Source of the DNA: JAHEKD01 sp965215945
Lineage (GTDB): Bacteria > Pseudomonadota > Gammaproteobacteria > Arenicellales > JAHEKD01
Direction: 5' to 3'
Assembly (NCBI GenBank): GCA_965215945.1
Contig: CBDCFC010000046.1
Span: 1 to 64,000, forward strand
Length of the DNA: 64,000 nt
Shown piece by piece: positions 62,519 through 64,000 of the stretch. The translations under genes and the position numbers were made by a program. Every line of letters begins with the position of its first letter. Positions within the stretch are counted from its first letter, which is position 1. The notes under the pieces were generated by a model. That model was given only the letters and a program-made list of their open reading frames with translations, was not told the origin of the DNA and did not search any database.

Positions 62519-64000
62519 TGGCCAGGCTTTATAGAAGATCACGCAAAAAACAAGCAGAACAACCGTCGGACAAATTATCATTTTTACTTAATGATGACTT
62601 GATTGAACTCGACCCTGTCAGTCCAACATTGACGATCTTGGAATTTTTACGTAATGATCGCGGTCTATGTGGTACTAAGGAAGGTTGTACTGAGGGTGAT
62701 TGCGGAGCCTGCACGGTCACCATTGGTGAGCTGCAAGGTTCAAAAATGAATTATCAAGCTGTAAACAGCTGTATTAGCTTTGTTTCCTCCTTGCACGGCA
62801 AGCATCTGATTACGGTGGAAGGTATTAAACAAAATGGTAAATTGCATCCGCTACAGCAATGCATGGTTTCATCGCATGCTTCACAATGTGGATTTTGTAC
62901 GCCGGGGTTTGTAATGTCTTTGTATACGCTCTGTTATCAATCTGATGCAAAGTTTTCGGTGCAGAAAATAAACGATTTGTTAGCGGGAAATTTGTGTCGT
63001 TGTACCGGCTACCGGCCGATTGTGTCAGCAGCGCAAAAATTTTTAAAACGAAAAAATCTGAGCCGTTATGCTTACAACACACAAACAATTGCCAGCAAAC
63101 TGAAAAAAAACACATTTAAAAAATCGCACAGCTTTAGCCAAGACGACACTACATATCATTCGCCGACCAGCAGTGATGAAGTAGCCGAGTTACTGAGGGA
63201 ATGTCCGGACGCAACGCTGGTGGCAGGAGGCACGGATGTAGGCTTATGGGTAACAAAGCAACATCAACAGTTGAATCAGATTATTTCCCTGGAGCGTGTC
63301 GATGCGCTCAAAGTAATTCGCAAGGGCAAAGACATGATTACCCTTGGTGCCGGCGTTACCTTGAACGCGGCTAGACAGGTGCTGGCTGATGATTATGCTG
63401 ACCTTAACGAACTCATTCGTCGCTTTGGTAGTGAACAAATTCGTAACCGGGCGACAGTCATAGGCAATATTGCCAATGGCTCCCCAATAGGAGATTTGCC
63501 ACCTGCGCTAATGGTGTTGGATGCCAAACTGACATTGAGAGTAGGTACTTACAGACGTTTTATTAAGCTTGAAGATTTTTATATTGATTACGGTAAACAA
63601 GATTTAAAACCGGGTGAGTTCATCGAAACCATTCAGATTCCACGGGTATTCAAAGATTCCACTTTTAGTGTTTATAAGCTGTCTAAACGTTTCGATCAGG
63701 ATATTTCTGTTGTCTGCGGTGCTTTTAACCTGCAGGTTGATTATGAAGGTATTGTTCGTGATATTAGAATTTGTTTTGGAGCCATGGCCGGAATTCCTAA
63801 GCGTGCAAATAAAGTAGAGCAGGCATTAATGGAAGAGCGCTGGAATTTGCAAACTATTAATAAAGTCATGCCGTTATTCGAGAAAGATTATCAGCCGATA
63901 ACAGATTGTCGCGGTAGTGCTGAATTTCGATTGTTGGCTGCTAAAAATCTGCTGATGCGGTTCTATTTGGAAACTCAATCAGGTACCTTGCAAACACGGT
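62518..64000 (+). CDS. xdhA: Xanthine dehydrogenase small subunit (partial at window end)
   Basis: A frame of 494 codons still open at the window edge. N-terminal 2Fe-2S domain with Cys57, Cys62 and Cys65 (GCTEGDCGAC), second 2Fe-2S domain with QCGFCTPGFVMSLY and NLCRCTGYRP, then the FAD domain with LVAGGTDVGLWV, GSEQIRNRATVIGNIANGSP and the usual PPALMVLDA. The start codon ATG at 62518-62520 overlaps the uraH stop. It oxidises xanthine to urate together with the molybdenum subunit, which presumably follows. A urate oxidase gene is not seen inside the window. Confidence 0.94.
   Translation, partial: MARLYRRSRKKQAEQPSDKLSFLLNDDLIELDPVSPTLTILEFLRNDRGLCGTKEGCTEGDCGACTVTIGELQGSKMNYQAVNSCISFVSSLHGKHLITVEGIKQNGKLHPLQQCMVSSHASQCGFCTPGFVMSLYTLCYQSDAKFSVQKINDLLAGNLCRCTGYRPIVSAAQKFLKRKNLSRYAYNTQTIASKLKKNTFKKSHSFSQDDTTYHSPTSSDEVAELLRECPDATLVAGGTDVGLWVTKQHQQLNQIISLERVDALKVIRKGKDMITLGAGVTLNAARQVLADDYADLNELIRRFGSEQIRNRATVIGNIANGSPIGDLPPALMVLDAKLTLRVGTYRRFIKLEDFYIDYGKQDLKPGEFIETIQIPRVFKDSTFSVYKLSKRFDQDISVVCGAFNLQVDYEGIVRDIRICFGAMAGIPKRANKVEQALMEERWNLQTINKVMPLFEKDYQPITDCRGSAEFRLLAAKNLLMRFYLETQSGTLQTR

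Noticed and set aside
1..64000. tRNA, rRNA, riboswitch or prophage genes
   Set aside because: No T-loop/anticodon arrangement, rRNA segment, recognisable aptamer or phage structural gene was seen while reading; a covariance-model search would be needed to exclude small RNAs.

Overview
The window looks like chromosomal DNA of a free-living, probably marine, gammaproteobacterium. The arginine succinyltransferase (AST) pathway, GreB, PdxB, a DUF2333 protein and a Lon-like protease all point that way. An alphaproteobacterial-type 5-aminolevulinate synthase is the main feature that does not fit. No rRNA, tRNA, CRISPR array or phage was recognised. Many intergenic gaps hold short palindromic repeats with arms of the type TTCCGG...CCGGAA or CCCGG...CCGGG.

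Layout. 0.1-10 kb: a lipoprotein gene, the astA-astD-astB-astC operon (minus strand), a divergent Lrp/AsnC regulator, and an arginine-type ABC importer (ATPase, binding protein, two permeases). 10-17.8 kb: an FAD oxidoreductase, a LuxR-type regulator cut off by an IS3-family remnant, a secreted ClpP-like protein, greB, a 51-residue membrane peptide, a phd-doc toxin-antitoxin pair, an intact orphan LuxR response regulator and two related lipoproteins. 17.8-24.2 kb: a potABCD-like polyamine importer whose binding-protein gene is frameshifted, a frameshifted ghrA-like reductase, and a GIY-YIG protein. 24.2-36.5 kb: DUF2333 protein, cytochrome c, apt, Lon-like protease, pdxB, a second ClpP-like lipoprotein, an HpcH aldolase, an EamA transporter, an acyl-CoA synthetase, an alpha/beta hydrolase and metY. 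36.5-43.3 kb: MFS transporter, hemA (ALAS), a two-gene hydroxyproline module and an acetolactate synthase. 43.4-55.7 kb: a third ClpP-like lipoprotein beside a 3' relic of a second mttB, then mttB, etfBA and five genes (glutamine amidotransferase, GFA-domain protein, FAD oxidoreductase, Tat-exported solute-binding protein, dimethylglycine dehydrogenase-like protein) that all carry small indels. 55.9-59.2 kb: metallophosphoesterase, nucleotide-sugar epimerase and glycosyltransferase. 59.2-64 kb: a purine/allantoin degradation cluster.

How the genes work together. The dominant theme is scavenging of organic nitrogen: arginine (uptake plus AST), polyamines, hydroxyproline, methylated amines or betaines (MttB, ETF, dimethylglycine dehydrogenase-like enzyme, GFA protein), and purines (xanthine dehydrogenase, hydroxyisourate hydrolase, OHCU decarboxylase, allantoinase, allantoicase, ureidoglycolate lyase). 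The most unusual architecture is an allantoicase split between two overlapping genes, with its first half fused to OHCU decarboxylase. The most unusual region is 48.3-53.5 kb, where at least ten small indels, mostly extra bases in or beside short runs, break otherwise well conserved catabolic genes. That could be assembly error or very recent gene inactivation.
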